In this document: in pieces, positions 26,401 to 37,474 of the stretch
Layout: each line of letters starts with the position of its first letter
How positions within the stretch are numbered: position 1 is the first letter of the stretch
Assembly: GCA_049999725.1 (NCBI GenBank)
Contig: JBNGIS010002877.1
Location: 1 to 64,000, forward strand
Length of the DNA stretch: 64,000 bases
Source: Haplomitrium mnioides
Taxonomy: Eukaryota; Marchantiophyta; Haplomitriopsida; Calobryales
Direction of reading: 5' to 3'
Translations under genes and position numbers: made by a program
The notes under the pieces: model-generated
What the model was told of the DNA's origin: nothing
Seen by the model: only the letters and a program-made list of their open reading frames with translations
Databases searched by the model: none

Positions 26401-28789
26401 CACCATTTCAAAAGCCATAGTAAATATGGTACCACTTTTGTGTAAACTAAACATCAACAAAGAACACTACAACTTGTCATGTTTGTAGCCCAATTGTTAT
26501 TGGCATTTATTTCCACCTCGTGAAAAACCTCACTTAGCATGACACTTGATATTTTCAATTGAAACATCAAAAAAAAAGAAAACAACAACTTGTAATATTG
26601 TTGTGCAATTCTTTTTGGCATTTATGTCCACCACTTGAAATGCATGAGTTAACATGGCAATTCTTTTGATTAAACTAAACAACAACAAAGAAAACTACAG
26701 TTTGTCATATTTGTAGTGCAATTCTCATTGGCATTTCTTTCCACCACTTGGAACGCCTTTGTACACATGGTACTTTTTTTGTTCAAACTCAACATCAATA
26801 AAGAAACCTATGCTTGTGATTTTTGTAGTGCAACTTTGATCAGCATTTCTTTCCACCACTTGAAAAACCTCACTAAATATAACACTTCTTATGTTTAAAC
26901 TTAACATGAGCAAACAAAACTAAAACTTGTCATGTTTGAAGTTCAATTCACATTGGCATTTGTGTCCACCATTTTGAAAGCCTTAGTAAACATGGTGCTT
27001 TTTTTTTTCAAACTAAACATCAATAAAGAACACTACAGCTTGTCATGTTTGTAGTGCAATTGTTTTTGGCGTTTTTTCCACTTCTTGAAAAGCCTTAGTA
27101 AACATGAAAATTGATATGTTTAAGCTAAACATCAAAATAGAAAACAACTACTTGCCATATTTTTAGTATGATTCTCATTTGCATTTTCTCCTACTCCTTG
27201 AAAAGCCTTAGTAAACATGGCATCTCTTATGTTTATACTAACCATCAACAAGTAACACTACAAATTGTCTTGTTTGTAGTGTGATTCTCAATGGCATTTC
27301 TTTCCACCACTTGAAAAGCCTTAGTAAAAATTGCACTTTTTATGTTTTAAGTTAACAACAACAAAAAGAACTACAACTTGTCATGTTTGTAGTGCAATTT
27401 TCATTGGCATTTGTGTCCACCACTTGAAAAGACTTGGTTATCATGGCACGTCTTTTAGTTAAACTAAATAACAACAAGAAAAACTAGAATTTGTCATGTT
27501 TGTAGTGCAATTCTCATTGGCATTTCTTTCCACCACTTGGAGCGTCTTAGTACACATGGCACCTTTTATGTTCAAACTAAACATCAAAAAATAAAACTAC
27601 AACGTGTGATGTTTGTAGTACAATTCTTGTTTGCATTTCTTCCCACCACTTAAGAAGCTTAAATACAAATGGCACTTCTAATGTTCGAAACCAAACATCA
27701 ACAACTAGCACTACAACTTGACATGTTTGTAGTGCAATTCTCATTGGCATTTCTTTCCAAAAATTGAAAAGCCTTAGCAAACATGGCACTTCTATTGTTT
27801 AAACTTGACATGAGAAAACAAAACTACAACTTGTCATGATTGAAGTTTAGTTCTCATTGGCATTTGTGTCCACCAATCTAAAAGCCATAGTAAACATAGT
27901 ACCTCTTTTGTTCAAACTAAACATCAACAAATAGCACTAAAACTTGTCATGTTTGTAGTGCAATTGTTATTGGCATTTATTTCTACCTCTTGAAAAACCT
28001 TACTTAACATGACACTTGATATTTTCAATTCAAACATCAAAAAATAGAACAACAACTTGTGATGTTTGTAGTGCAATTCTTATTGGCATTTTTTGTTGAC
28101 CACATGAAAAGCCTTAGTTTGCATGGCACTTTTTTTAATTAAACTAAACAACAACAAAGAAAACTACAATTTGTCATGTTTGTAGTGCAATTCTTATTGG
28201 AAATTTCTTTCCACCACTTGGAGCGCCTTAGTACACATAGGCATTCTTGTGTTCAAACTAAACATCAACAAAGAAATCTAAAACTTGTGATGTTTGTAGT
28301 GCAACTATCATTGGCATTCCTTTCCACCATTTGGATGGCTCACTAAACACGAAACTTCTTATGTTTTAACTTAACATGAGCAAACAACACTACAAAAGCC
28401 TTGGTAAACATTGTCCTTCATGTTTTCAAACTAAACATCAACTAGCAACACTACAACTTGTCATGTTTGTAGTGCAATTGTTATTGGTTTTTTTTCCCAC
28501 CTTTTGAAAAGTCTTAGTAAACATGACAATTGATATGTTTAAACTAAACATCAAAAAACCAATCAAAAAATTGCTATGTTTGTAGCAAGATTCTCATTGG
28601 CATTTTTTTCCACCACTTGAAAAGTCTTAATAAACATAGCAGTTCTTGTGTTTAGACTAAACATTAACAAACAAAACTACAACCTGTCTTGTTTGTAGTG
28701 AAATTCTCAATGGCATTTCTTTCCACCACTTGAAAAGCCTTAGCAAACATGGCACTTCTTATGTTTAATGTAAACAACAACAAATAAAA
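23400..28789. repeat. 7-monomer higher-order repeat domain, with a 13-monomer duplication
   Basis: The GATATTCTCAA-type monomer recurs at 24,660, 25,531, 26,548 and 28,018. The last two steps are 1,017 bp (9 units) and 1,470 bp (13 units). A block around 26,069-26,330 recurs near 27,537-27,800 at the same 13-unit offset, including a unit with AATGTTCGAAACCAAACATC and one with CTTGGAGCG. The 24,660-25,531 step (871 bp) is not a whole multiple, so a partial unit lies between them. Confidence 0.75.
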
Positions 28790-29043
28790 TGTTATGATAC
28801 ATAGGGTAATATAGAACTAGGATTAGAAGCTACTTTACCTAATCTATCATTAGGTTACTAATCTATCATTGGTAAGAATATTAAGCTAATCCTAATCCGA
28901 GATACAAACATGAGTATCTATTGTATTGATTATTGAGATGATATATGATATGAGAGGAGAGAAGAGAGGTGGATGTATTACACACCATACCTTGAGCTAA
29001 TGTGCGTACTTGTTGTACTCTCTATCACAAATATCACTCAACA
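28790..29043 (+). repeat. 5' LTR of element 1
   Basis: This 254-bp LTR starts TGTTATGATACATAGGG and ends ATCACTCAACA. Compared with the 3' LTR it carries an extra repeat of about 19 bp around TTACTAATCTATCATTGG, a tandem copy of the neighbouring CTAATCTATCATTAG. It also has a 2-bp insertion near GGATGTATTACAC. No clear TATA box was chosen. Confidence 0.95.
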
Positions 29044-29056
29044 TGTTATCAGCAAT
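29044..29056 (+). promoter_or_regulatory. Primer-binding-like site of element 1
   Basis: Directly after the 5' LTR the sequence reads TGTTATCAGCAAT. Plant copia elements usually carry TGGTATCAGAGC here, complementary to the 3' end of initiator tRNA-Met. Only the TATCAG core matches well, so this is a degenerate site or one that uses another part of a tRNA. The position next to the LTR supports the assignment. Confidence 0.6.
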
Positions 29057-31889
29057 TTGCTACTTTCTATAAATTTTAAAATTTTTTGGTTAACAATTTC
29101 TATACTTTATATAGATTTTTTTTTTCTATAAAAAAAATTCTTTCCTTGATCCACTCTATTCAATTCTGTTATTTCTCCTATATACATTATAATTTTTTAT
29201 AAATTTCCCCCTGCCCAGATCTATTATTTGTCCAAATTGAATTACTTATGATATCATGCTATATTATATTACTTTGAGTTGATTCTTGAAGAGCAGCAAT
29301 CAAATTGCAAATTGTATCATTTCAAAACACAATTGGAGTCACACAAGGGGGGAATCTAGGTTGCCCAGGGTTTACGACCAGGTTACATGTAAAATCAGAT
29401 CGAAAGATGGAAATTTGAGAGAGATCTGCATCGAATCTGAGTTCTACAAAATTTGGATTCAGATCACATTTTTTGACAAATTTGGATTCAAAATGATGAG
29501 AAGGAGGAGCGCAAGTTTTTTTTTAAGTGATTGCAGCTTGAATCAATCAGATTGATTGACAATTGACGAAGAATTCTTCAGATTTCAAACGACTGAAATC
29601 TTGAGAAATTTGCAGTCACGATGTTCATTCATAGCAAAGCTCTGATACATCAACGTTTCAGCATTGATAGATCTCAGCTCGAAGGCTGCATGAGGGATGA
29701 AGCAGTGAAATATCATAATTTTGGATTCTCTTAAATATGAAGGCTTGAAGGTGAAGAAAGTTTGAAAGTTCGACTTATCGAAAGCTTGAAATTGAAGAGT
29801 TCTTTTCAGCAATGAAACAACACAATATCACGATTTCAACATCAACTTATCAACAGTTTGGAAGGGTGAAAGTTGAGAGTTCAAACAAGTTTTTTGAAGG
29901 ATTGCTGTAACCTCAACATATCACTATTTCAGCAAAAGTTCGACTCAGGTTTTTTGGGTAAAATCAAAAGTTTGAAAGGCTTTTCTAAGTATTTATATCT
30001 GTGTTTTATTGCCATTTCAAAAAATTTTATCATATAATATTGAAAGTTCAAAATGAATTACTGAGATGAATTGAAAGTTTGAAGTTGAAAATGCTTATTT
30101 TGTGGCAAAATAGTGATATATCTCTATTTCTATTTTTATTATAAAATATTCAAAGTTTGAAATGCTTTTTGGTGAATCCTAAAAGTTTAAAAAACTTCAA
30201 AGGAAGTCACCAAAACAAATATAAATTTCCATTTCAGTAATTTGCAGAAATGAAAACACAGAAATCTATATAAAACTAGTCTAGCTCAGAGGGGAAGCTG
30301 CCCCTATTTATTTTTGACCTATCCTATACTGCCAAGTGTCATATGCCCATTGGAGATGCTAGAGCCAAACCCCACCGCTAGATGCAGGGAGTGAGGGGGT
30401 TTCTTATTAGTAACTGTTGGAGGAGGTTTGAGTGAAAGTCTTTTATACATCTATCAGTTTTTGATAGTTTGCTTATGGGATTAAATGAAAGTCCCTTATA
30501 AACTACAAGAACGGTATTGAGGCTATTCCCCGAACCTCCAGATTAATCCCCGAGCCTATTAAGTTACCTAGAGCAATATGATGATAGCCGAACCACCACT
30601 TAGTCCGCCGAACCTCCACTAAGTGTTCCCCGAAGCACCAAAACTTTCCCGAACCTGATTAGACAACCAAACCTAATAGTTTGAAGAGAAAGGAAGATCA
30701 GCTTGTGAAAATCAAGATATACACTTCTAATCGACCATATTTTTTTGATTTTGAACACACAGATCTGATCGCCTGCTATGGGCGAACATTTTGAGCTATC
30801 AAGTGCAAAGTTTGGTGGAAAATTGACTACAAACTAAGAGTTTACTTTTCTGATTCATAGAAGTTGAACATCCTAACATTTGTGTTATGTTCCTAACTTC
30901 TTCAAAATCTAGAAATAAGAACATATCAGGTTGTTTGAAGTCTAACAAAACCAAAACTATATTCTTGGATCTATAGCTGAATCATCAATCATATACAACT
31001 TCTATTCTGATTGATCAACCATATAGTTGATTCATACATTCAAATTAATTCATCAAATAAGCTATTTTTGAAACATTGAGAGCACCTATCTCTCATATTG
31101 GAATGAGAATATACCATCAAAATTTTCAAAACATATCTACATTTCTGTACCACCATATCAAATTCTTCAATACTCTGTTTTTACAAAAACACAAAACCTG
31201 ATACTCAGATCAGAATAACATTGAGAATAAATTTTTTGAGATAACAGATAGTCTGACATTTTACAATATCTATACTTTATTCTCTACATATGCACAAAAT
31301 TGAGAATAATTGTTTGTAAAATTCACAATATAGAATCTATAAAACTGATTCTATACATAGTATATAAGTTTAAACTGATTAGTTGGCTCATATTTTTGAT
31401 TAAATCAGAGCTGGCTAATTGCCACAACTAATCATTAGGTTTATAGCTACATACCAGACCATCTCAGCTCTCAAACTCATTATTTTATCAGAAATACAAC
31501 TTCATATATTATGGCCAAATCAGTACAGGTCAATGTTACATATTCTGGAGATTTGATTCAGTTTCAACAGCCTACAGGTGCAAGGAGAACAAAGTTTTTA
31601 CTACCAGATTTTGTTGGTGATATGAGAACAGCTTCAAGTATCTGCACCAACACATATTTTCAAATATACAAAGTCAACCCCTTGCATATAGTAAGAAGAA
31701 GAGGGAAGTATATTCTATAGCAACTCTGTTATCTATTTCTGTTATAGATCTATAAAAATTCAAATAATAGAAAAAGATAAAGCATTCTGTCATTTATTAA
31801 TTAGAACTCTTTTAGTTCATGAATATATTGAATCCTTTTAGAAATCTGTTTTCTATTTCTCAACTTTGTTCATATCAGCATTCTAAGGG
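29057..31889 (+). other. Long AT-rich leader of element 1
   Basis: About 2.8 kb separates the primer site from gag. That is long for a copia element and far longer than the roughly 0.6 kb of element 2. It is AT-rich with recurrent phrases such as TTGAAAGTT and CAACATATCAC. A less AT-rich island lies at about 30,290-30,660, with several CCGAACCTCC-like motifs and a short hairpin formed by AGGGG and CCCCT near 30,290-30,310. It may be a nested fragment of other DNA. A 69-codon frame at 31,511-31,720 matches nothing I know and is probably chance. Confidence 0.6.
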
Positions 31890-33165
31890 ATGGAAAAGAT
31901 TAGTTTTAAGAGCTTGACCATAGAAGAAGAAAAATACCTCTCGTAGTCACTTGATGTTGCAGCTCATCTTGTTTCCAAAAGTTTGGAAACAACTATCCTC
32001 ACTGATGAGGATATCAACGCTCACCAGAAAGCACAAGCATTGGTGTTTATTAGACACCATCTATCTGATCCTCTGAAATTGCAATACTTAAAATGAGAGT
32101 AATCCTAGATTGTTGTGGGATAACTTAAAAGAGCGTTTTCACCACACTAAGACAATCCATCTGGCAAAAGCAAGGCATGATTGGGTAAGTCTGAGAGTTC
32201 AGAATTTTACAACAATATCCAAATATAAAAAGTGAACTTTTCAGAATTATAAGTCAATTAACTCTCTGTGGACATCCTGTTTTAGAAGAGGAACAAATTG
32301 AGAAGACATTGTCAACTTTTCATTCTACCAATATGATCATGTCTACATAATACATGAGTATGAGCTTCAGAAGGTATTTTGAATTGATTGCATATTTACT
32401 ATTGGCAGAAAAGCACCATGACTTACTTCTGAAAATTTCTAAGACCATACCTCCTGGAACTCTGCCAATATCTCAACCACCTCAAGTGTATTACAGTAAA
32501 CCAGTGAATAATAGAGGATAGACACAACAAAAAACCTAATTTGGTTCTAATAGGCAAGCCTCAAATAGGGGAAAAGCCCCAATGACTGGAATATATAATA
32601 ATCAACTCATGGAGAGAAGCAGAGGCAGGAAATCTATAGGAAAATCCTTTCTAAGAAAACAGAGAAGTGGCAAACCTCAAAACATAGAAAGAAATATGCC
32701 ATCTACAAGTAATACAAGAGGCTCAACAATACTCAAATAGGGGAAAAGCCTCAATAATTGGAATATATAATAATCAATTCAAGGAGAGAGGCAGAGGCAA
32801 GAGCTCTATAGGAAAATCCTTTCCAAGAAAATAGAGAAGTGGAAAACCTCAAAACATAGGAAGAAATATGCCATCTACAAGTAATACAAGAGGATCAACA
32901 ATACTCAAATAGGGGAAAAGCCCCAATAATTGGAATATATAATAATCAATTCAAGGAGAGAGGCAAAGGCAAGAGCTTTATAGGAAAATCCTTTCCAAGA
33001 AAACAAAGAAGTGGCAAACCTCAAAACAGAGGAAGAAATATGCCATCTTCAAGTAATATAGGAGGCTCAACAAAATGTACCAGATTTGGTACCATGGGCT
33101 ATACTCATAAAATGTGCAGAATACTAGCACATCTCATTGCACTATATGCAAAATACCAGAGTAAA
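31890..33165 (+). pseudogene. gag of element 1 (disrupted)
   Basis: Gag forms the particle that packages element RNA. Translation from the ATG at 31,890 gives the copia Gag N-terminus: a SFKSLTIEEEKYL stretch, then SLDVAAHLVSKSL, then DEDINAHQKAQAL. Later come WDNLKERF and HDWVSLRVQNF. The Trp expected before SLDV is a stop (TAG, 31,944-31,946). More stops follow in the central part near 32,095, with a frameshift around 32,220. The C-terminal part holds the 172-bp triplication and then a damaged zinc knuckle (33,076-33,117), where C-x2-C has become C-x2-F and the His is Tyr. Not functional. Confidence 0.85.
32565..33072 (+). repeat. 172-bp tandem triplication inside gag of element 1
   Basis: Three copies begin ATAGGGGAAAAGCC at 32,565, 32,737 and 32,909, with spacing exactly 172 bp. 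Each contains TGGAATATATAATAATCAA, a GGAAAATCCTTTC stretch and ATATGCCATCT. The third copy is incomplete and runs into the zinc-knuckle region. As 172 leaves remainder 1 on division by 3, each added copy shifts the frame, so the expansion disrupts gag. Copies are about 90-95% alike. Element 2 has only one counterpart. Confidence 0.93.
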
Positions 33166-33939
33166 CAAAATATTACAAAGAATCATGGAGTGTTCGTGGA
33201 ACAAACAAATACACTCAGTGATTGTGTTGATAAGGATGATGATTTGGTTGTTCTAGAAAATCATATGTTACAATGTATATCTACAATTCCTAAATTAGAT
33301 GACATTAATACATGTATAATTGATAGTTGCAACACTCACACTATATTGAAGTGCAAATCCTTCTTTACAAATATTACACCCTCAATTGGGAATGTGACAA
33401 CAATTATGGGTAGTATCCAGATAGAAGAAGGACATGGACCTACTATTATTACTATGCCAAGAGGAACTACACTACGTATTAGATCTACTATATATGCACC
33501 AAGTGCTACTAAGAATCTCATTAGTTTTAAAGATATAAGAGATAATAAATTCCATATACACATTAGCACTTGTAAAGATCTTGAGGTGCTATATATTTTA
33601 CAAAACACTCCTGAAGGATCTGAAATAGTAGAAACACTATTTGCGTATCTCCTTGGGTTTTATGTAATGCAAATTCAAAGTTTCTTACTTGATACAAGAC
33701 AAATTGATCACAACATATTATGGCATAAACGCTTAGGACATCCTAACACAAATATGTTTCAAAATGTTCTCATAGTGTCCAAATCCATTCCTCATAGCGT
33801 TAAACCACATATGATCAATAAACAATGCATCGAATGTTCTCAAAGTAAGCTAGTCCTACGACCAGCAATATCCAAGACTGTGATGGATATATCTAGATTC
33901 CTTGAGAGAGACCACACGAAAATGTATGTGGCCCTATAG
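33040..33939 (+). pseudogene. Zinc knuckle, protease and GAG-pre-integrase remnant of element 1
   Basis: This 299-codon open segment is an internal part of the polyprotein, not a separate gene; its ATG is incidental. Residues 13-26 are the altered zinc knuckle (C13, F16, Y21, C26). Residues 93-99 match the aspartic protease site, but DSG is DSC (D95, S96, C97). Residues 228-266 are the integrase zinc-binding region, with WHKRLGH (H229, H234) and CIEC (C263, C266), all present. The protease releases mature Gag and Pol and the zinc domain begins integrase. The DSC change should inactivate the protease. The frame ends with a stop just before the integrase core. Confidence 0.9.
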
Positions 33940-34670
33940 ACCCACCAAGTGTACCCTTTCAATACTTCTTGGTTATTATCTGCCCGTCATCAAAATCGTC
34001 ACAAGTCTCATTACTCTCTACTCGAAATTCAGTCTTCCCTAGGATTCTAACACATTCTGAAATTGAAAGCTTAATTTCCAAAAAATCCAGTAAGAGTCCT
34101 ACGGGTTGACAATGCGAGGGAGTTTACATCAAAGACTTTTGATGAATTTTGCATGACCACGGGTATAGATATCCAATACTCTATGGCTCACGTCTATTTT
34201 CAAAATGGCATAGCTGAAAGAGTTATTCGTAGCCTATGCATGATAGCTAGTCCCATGCTCATACAAACCAGATTACCGGTTTGTACATGGGGCCATGCTA
34301 TATTACATGCTGCCTTATTATTTAAATTCAGGCCATCATCGTTTAATACATTGACACCTCACTAGCTTGCCTATGGGACTATTCCCGATTTATCTCATCT
34401 ATGTATTTTTGGTTGTCAAGTCTTGTTCCGATTATGGGACCAAAAAGAACAAAGATAGGATCTCAAAGATAGAAGGGCATTTATGTGGGACATGAATCTC
34501 CATCGATCAAATGATATCTGGAACCATCCACATCGGATCTATTTCAAGACAGACTCGTAGATTGCCACTTCTATGAGGATATATTCCTATCATTATTTGA
34601 AGATAAAAATTCTTCATTACCGAAAAAGTTAGAATGGGAGAAAATATCCACTTTATGGATAGATAAGAGA
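33940..34670 (+). pseudogene. Integrase core and C-terminal part of element 1 (disrupted)
   Basis: Integrase inserts the cDNA into the genome using a D,D-35-E triad. The expected I-D-A-S of the first Asp reads ICPS here (Cys codon 33,981-33,983). The second Asp is in RVDNAREFTSKTF (GAC, 34,108-34,110). The Glu is in QNGIAERVIR (GAA, 34,216-34,218), exactly 35 residues further on. The rest continues as the usual post-core segment and then stops and frameshifts accumulate past 34,365. A frameshift lies between 33,940 and 34,108. Inactive, given the missing first Asp. Confidence 0.88.
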
Positions 34671-35230
34671 ACAAGGCAGTGTGAGGATGAAGTCAAGAGA
34701 CTTCTTCACTTGACTAAAACTGTCGAACAATTGCTTGACTCATTTAATGAGGTTGCAAAGGTAGCATTATCACATATTCTTGCTGTAAATGTACGTGCAA
34801 GAATTCAAGGCACTATTATAACATCAAGTGATCAACTACCAAGGCAAAAGAGAGGATGTCCTTTAGGTTCGGAAGACTCTTAACCAAGGCAAAGAGTTTT
34901 GACAAAGAGGACTACATTCTCAAATGATGTGTCTATACTACCATCATCATCTACTACACTACCATTTCAACCTACTGTCTCTCTTTTAGAGATCCTGGAT
35001 AATAAAGAAATTTCAATCCACTATATGGACACTGGGATATTATGGCAAAGAGAGTGTTAATATGGATGATAATTTTGCATTCATGATTTTACAGACTATA
35101 TCCGATGTACCCCTAATCCACAGTTTATCAAAGAAGCTATGAACAGTCCCGATTGGATTGAATGGGAAAAGGCGATGAATTTTGAATTGGATTCTATGAT
35201 AAAGAGGAAAGTACTCAGAGCTTTAGTCCC
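34671..35230 (+). pseudogene. Integrase-RT linker of element 1
   Basis: A low-conservation spacer joins integrase and RT. It is recognised by alignment with the matching part of element 2 (47,581-48,060). Shared phrases include the sequence for LPRQKRG (about 34,840) and SFNE-like or SFNEV-like residues near 34,740. Several stops interrupt it. The last part, near 35,140, corresponds to the conserved stretch just before the RT domain. Confidence 0.65.
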
Positions 35231-36014
35231 CGTACACTATGACGCCCACTTAATCTAATATAGGTGGATTTTTGTGAAAAAATTTAAATTAAAAGGCAAA
35301 ATTGTCATATATAAGGCATGCCTTGTAGCCAAAGGCTATACGCATATATCTGGGAGAGACTATGATCTCACATATACCCTAGTTATGGATGCTATCACAT
35401 ACAAGTTCCTAGTAGGCTTTTCCCTAGGACATGAGCTTGTGACACATCTGTTAGATTTGAAAACAACATACCTATATGGGTTGTTAGATACCCACATCTA
35501 TGTGAAAGCTCCTCTAGAGCTTATCGCTAGGAATGTCTATCATATTCAGGGGGAGAATGTCTCTAAGAGAAAACTGATTAGCAACCTATCTACCTCATTA
35601 CCAACGACCAATATAAAGCCCAAGAGAGGGAGTATTGGGCTTGGACCTTTAGTCCATCAGATGTAAACTAGGTAGATTGGACCTATTGTCCTCCTTATGC
35701 ATCAATCCATGCCTCTCGCCAAGGATGGATATGATGTCGAGATCATGAGATCTATTTATAGACTTAAGCAAATTGGTCGTATATGGTATGAGAGATTTAA
35801 AGAGAAGATGATAGCCATGGATTTTCACTATGATGACATTGCACCAAGTTTATTCATTAAGCATGCCAACAAACAATTTATTATTGTCGCAATTTATATT
35901 GATGATATAAACTTATTTGGTCACCAGTCCCTACTTGAGCAAACTACATCTATGTTGAAGAAAATTTTTGATATGAGGGATATTGGTAAGACTACCTATT
36001 GCTTAGGACTATAG
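35231..36014 (+). pseudogene. Reverse transcriptase of element 1 (disrupted)
   Basis: RT copies element RNA to DNA. The first part starts near YRWIFVKKFKLKGK and continues through YKACLVAKGYT to HLLDLKTTYLYG, which holds the first catalytic Asp. The second part has SIYRLKQIGRIWYERF and the YIDD box (codons 35,895-35,906), so the catalytic Asp residues are kept. Between KAPLE and SIYRLK there are about 74 codons instead of the roughly 20-30 I expect in copia RT. This segment has a stop after 35,664 and is shared with element 2. A stop also follows at 36,012. Confidence 0.9.
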
Positions 36015-36880
36015 TTTGAGTACCTTGACGATAACATATTAGTCTATCAGAGTACTTATACTAAGAAAGTTCAAAAACAATTTAGTATGGATAAATCTTA
36101 TCCAGTAACATCTCATATGGAGATTAGGACACTCAATGAAGATAAAGATTTAATCTGCAAAAGAAAAGACAAAGAGCCTGTCTTAGGATCTCAGATACCA
36201 TATCTCTCCGCTATAGGAGCTCTTATGTTCTTGGCAAATCAAATTCGATGAGATATTTCCTTTGCCGTGAACTTGCTAGCCAAGCATAGTTCACAACCCA
36301 CTATAAGGCATTGGAATGGTATCAAACGAGTATTCAGATATTTGCAAGAAACCACTGACATGGGAATTTATTTCTCGAAACACAATGATCAAATCCTAAC
36401 CGGTTATGCAGATGCAGGATATCTTTCGGATTCTGATGATGTTAAATCCCAAATCGGATATGTATTCCTATATGGCTCTAGAGCCATATCATGGAAGAGT
36501 ACTAAGCAAACTCTAACTTGCACATCTTCCAACCATGCTGAGATAACAACCCTGTATGAAGCCAGTGGGGAACGTAGGATAATTGATCATGTTTATGTTT
36601 CTTGTGGTTTACCTTATCTATCTGACCCTACTATTATCCATTAGGATAATTTGGCATGTATGCAATAGATCTCATAGGGATTTCTCAGAGGAGGTTGTAT
36701 TAAACATATAACACCAAAATTCTTTTTTACACATGAACAACAAGATGATACTATATCAGTGCAAATGATTGTCAAAAAAGATAATATAGTGGATCTATTT
36801 ACGAAGGCTTTACCTCCTGCACAACATCTGAGATATTGTGATCTTATTGGTTTACGCCGACAATCCAGACTATTATGATC
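36015..36880 (+). pseudogene. RNase H domain of element 1 (disrupted)
   Basis: RNase H removes the RNA strand during reverse transcription. The segment begins with the connection region (MDKSYPVTSH near 36,088) and includes IPYLSAIGALMFLANQI. The Arg codon there is followed by a stop (TGA, 36,249). The open part at 36,267-36,644 has NLLAKHSSQ, RHWNGIK, the GYADAGY box with catalytic Asp (residue 49), YVFLYGSRAISWKS and NHAEI with catalytic Glu (residue 92). A stop (TAG) interrupts just before the DNLAC box. The C-terminus follows as FFFTHE and then NIVDLFTKALP near 36,785-36,820. Confidence 0.9.
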
Positions 36881-37231
36881 TTCATCCACATATTCGATAT
36901 TCTCTATTTTTTCATCTTATATTTTTTTCCTTGGATTTATATATTATTTCATCATCTATCTCATTTTTATATTCTTTTATATTTTTATGGCTTATAGCTA
37001 TATGATTCATCATTTTATATCATGATATTTTATATTTTGTATTCTACAATTCATGATATAGTGATGGTTGTACTCTTTCTCTCGAAGGAGTATGAGAGGG
37101 TTTTAATGAGGCAACATCATTATCTCTTTATATGGATTCTATTGTTTGAGTTGGAGTTCTTCTTCTTATATCGATATTTTCTTCTCTTTTCTTCTATGTT
37201 GCAATTGTTTATAGCATTCCCCATGTTATAG
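36881..37231 (+). other. 3' non-coding region of element 1 with conserved block
   Basis: This is AT-rich DNA between the end of pol and the purine tract. Within it, 37,061-37,119 carries TGTACTCTTTCTCTCGAAGG and then GTTTTAATGAGGCAACATC. The same block lies on the minus strand of element 2 at about 45,601-45,660. A TTTTTAATGAGGCA-type motif is a familiar 3' feature of many plant copia elements. The 69-codon frame at 37,022-37,231 overlaps it and is most likely chance. Confidence 0.7.
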
Positions 37232-37241
37232 CCAAGGGGAG
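37232..37241 (+). promoter_or_regulatory. Polypurine tract of element 1
   Basis: CCAAGGGGAG sits directly before the 3' LTR, where plus-strand DNA synthesis is primed. The purine run is AAGGGGAG. Upstream CCCCATGTTATAG is conserved in element 2 as CCCCATGTAATAA. Confidence 0.85.
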
Positions 37242-37474
37242 TGTTATGATACATAGAGTAACATAAAACTAGGATTAGAAGCTACTTTAACTAATCTATC
37301 ATTAGTAAGAATATTAAGCTAATCCTAATCCTAGGTACAAACATGATTATCTATTGTATTGATTATTGAGATGATATATGATATGAGAGAAGAGAAGAGA
37401 GGTGGATGTTACACACCATACCTTGAGCTAATGTGCCTACTTGTTGTATTGTCTATCACAAATATCACTCAACA
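37242..37474 (+). repeat. 3' LTR of element 1
   Basis: This 233-bp LTR starts TGTTATGATACATAGAG and ends ATCACTCAACA. It is about 95% identical to the 5' LTR outside two indels. The satellite resumes immediately with AAGAACTACAACTTG, so no other sequence came in with the element. Confidence 0.95.

Larger units (their letters stand above)
585..28789. repeat. 113-bp satellite array, block A (about 250 monomers)
   Basis: Head-to-tail copies of a unit of 113 bp, all in one orientation. Landmarks in order within a unit are CTACAACTTGTCATGTTTG, GTGCAATTCTCATTGGCATT, CTTTCCACCACTTGAAAAG, CCTTAGTAAACATGGCACTT and AAACTAAACATCAACAAAG. The unit length was measured between matching sites, for example 5,323 and 5,436. 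Consensus G+C is about 35%. Monomers differ from one another by many substitutions and small indels, and the first half of the unit looks better conserved than the second. Frames of 60-130 codons in this block are accidental: 113 is not a multiple of 3, so the frame shifts at every unit. The block ends at the 5' LTR of copia element 1. Confidence 0.97.
28790..37474 (+). mobile_element. Ty1/copia LTR retrotransposon, element 1 (decayed)
   Basis: This is an 8,685-bp insertion between satellite monomers, with LTR, primer-binding-like site, long leader, gag, protease, integrase, RT, RNase H, purine tract and LTR in copia order. The LTRs are 254 and 233 bp and start TGTTAT and end CAACA. By hand they differ at about 11 of 233 aligned bases, plus a roughly 19-bp indel and a 2-bp indel. 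Target duplication is not clean: TAAAA on the left against AAGAA on the right. Gag-pol is broken by stops and frameshifts, so this copy cannot move by itself. It is a homologue of element 2 at 45,227-51,137. Confidence 0.95.

Noticed and set aside
29585-29812. Minus-strand 75-codon frame in the element 1 leader
   Set aside because: AT-rich leader DNA, antisense to the element, no recognisable domain.
31511-31720. 69-codon gene in the leader of element 1
   Set aside because: It is short, isolated, resembles no known domain, and has no counterpart seen in element 2.
37022-37231. Membrane-protein-like 69-codon frame at the 3' end of element 1
   Set aside because: It overlaps the conserved 3' non-coding block. 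The hydrophobic look comes from T-rich DNA, and the matching place in element 2 does not encode the same peptide.
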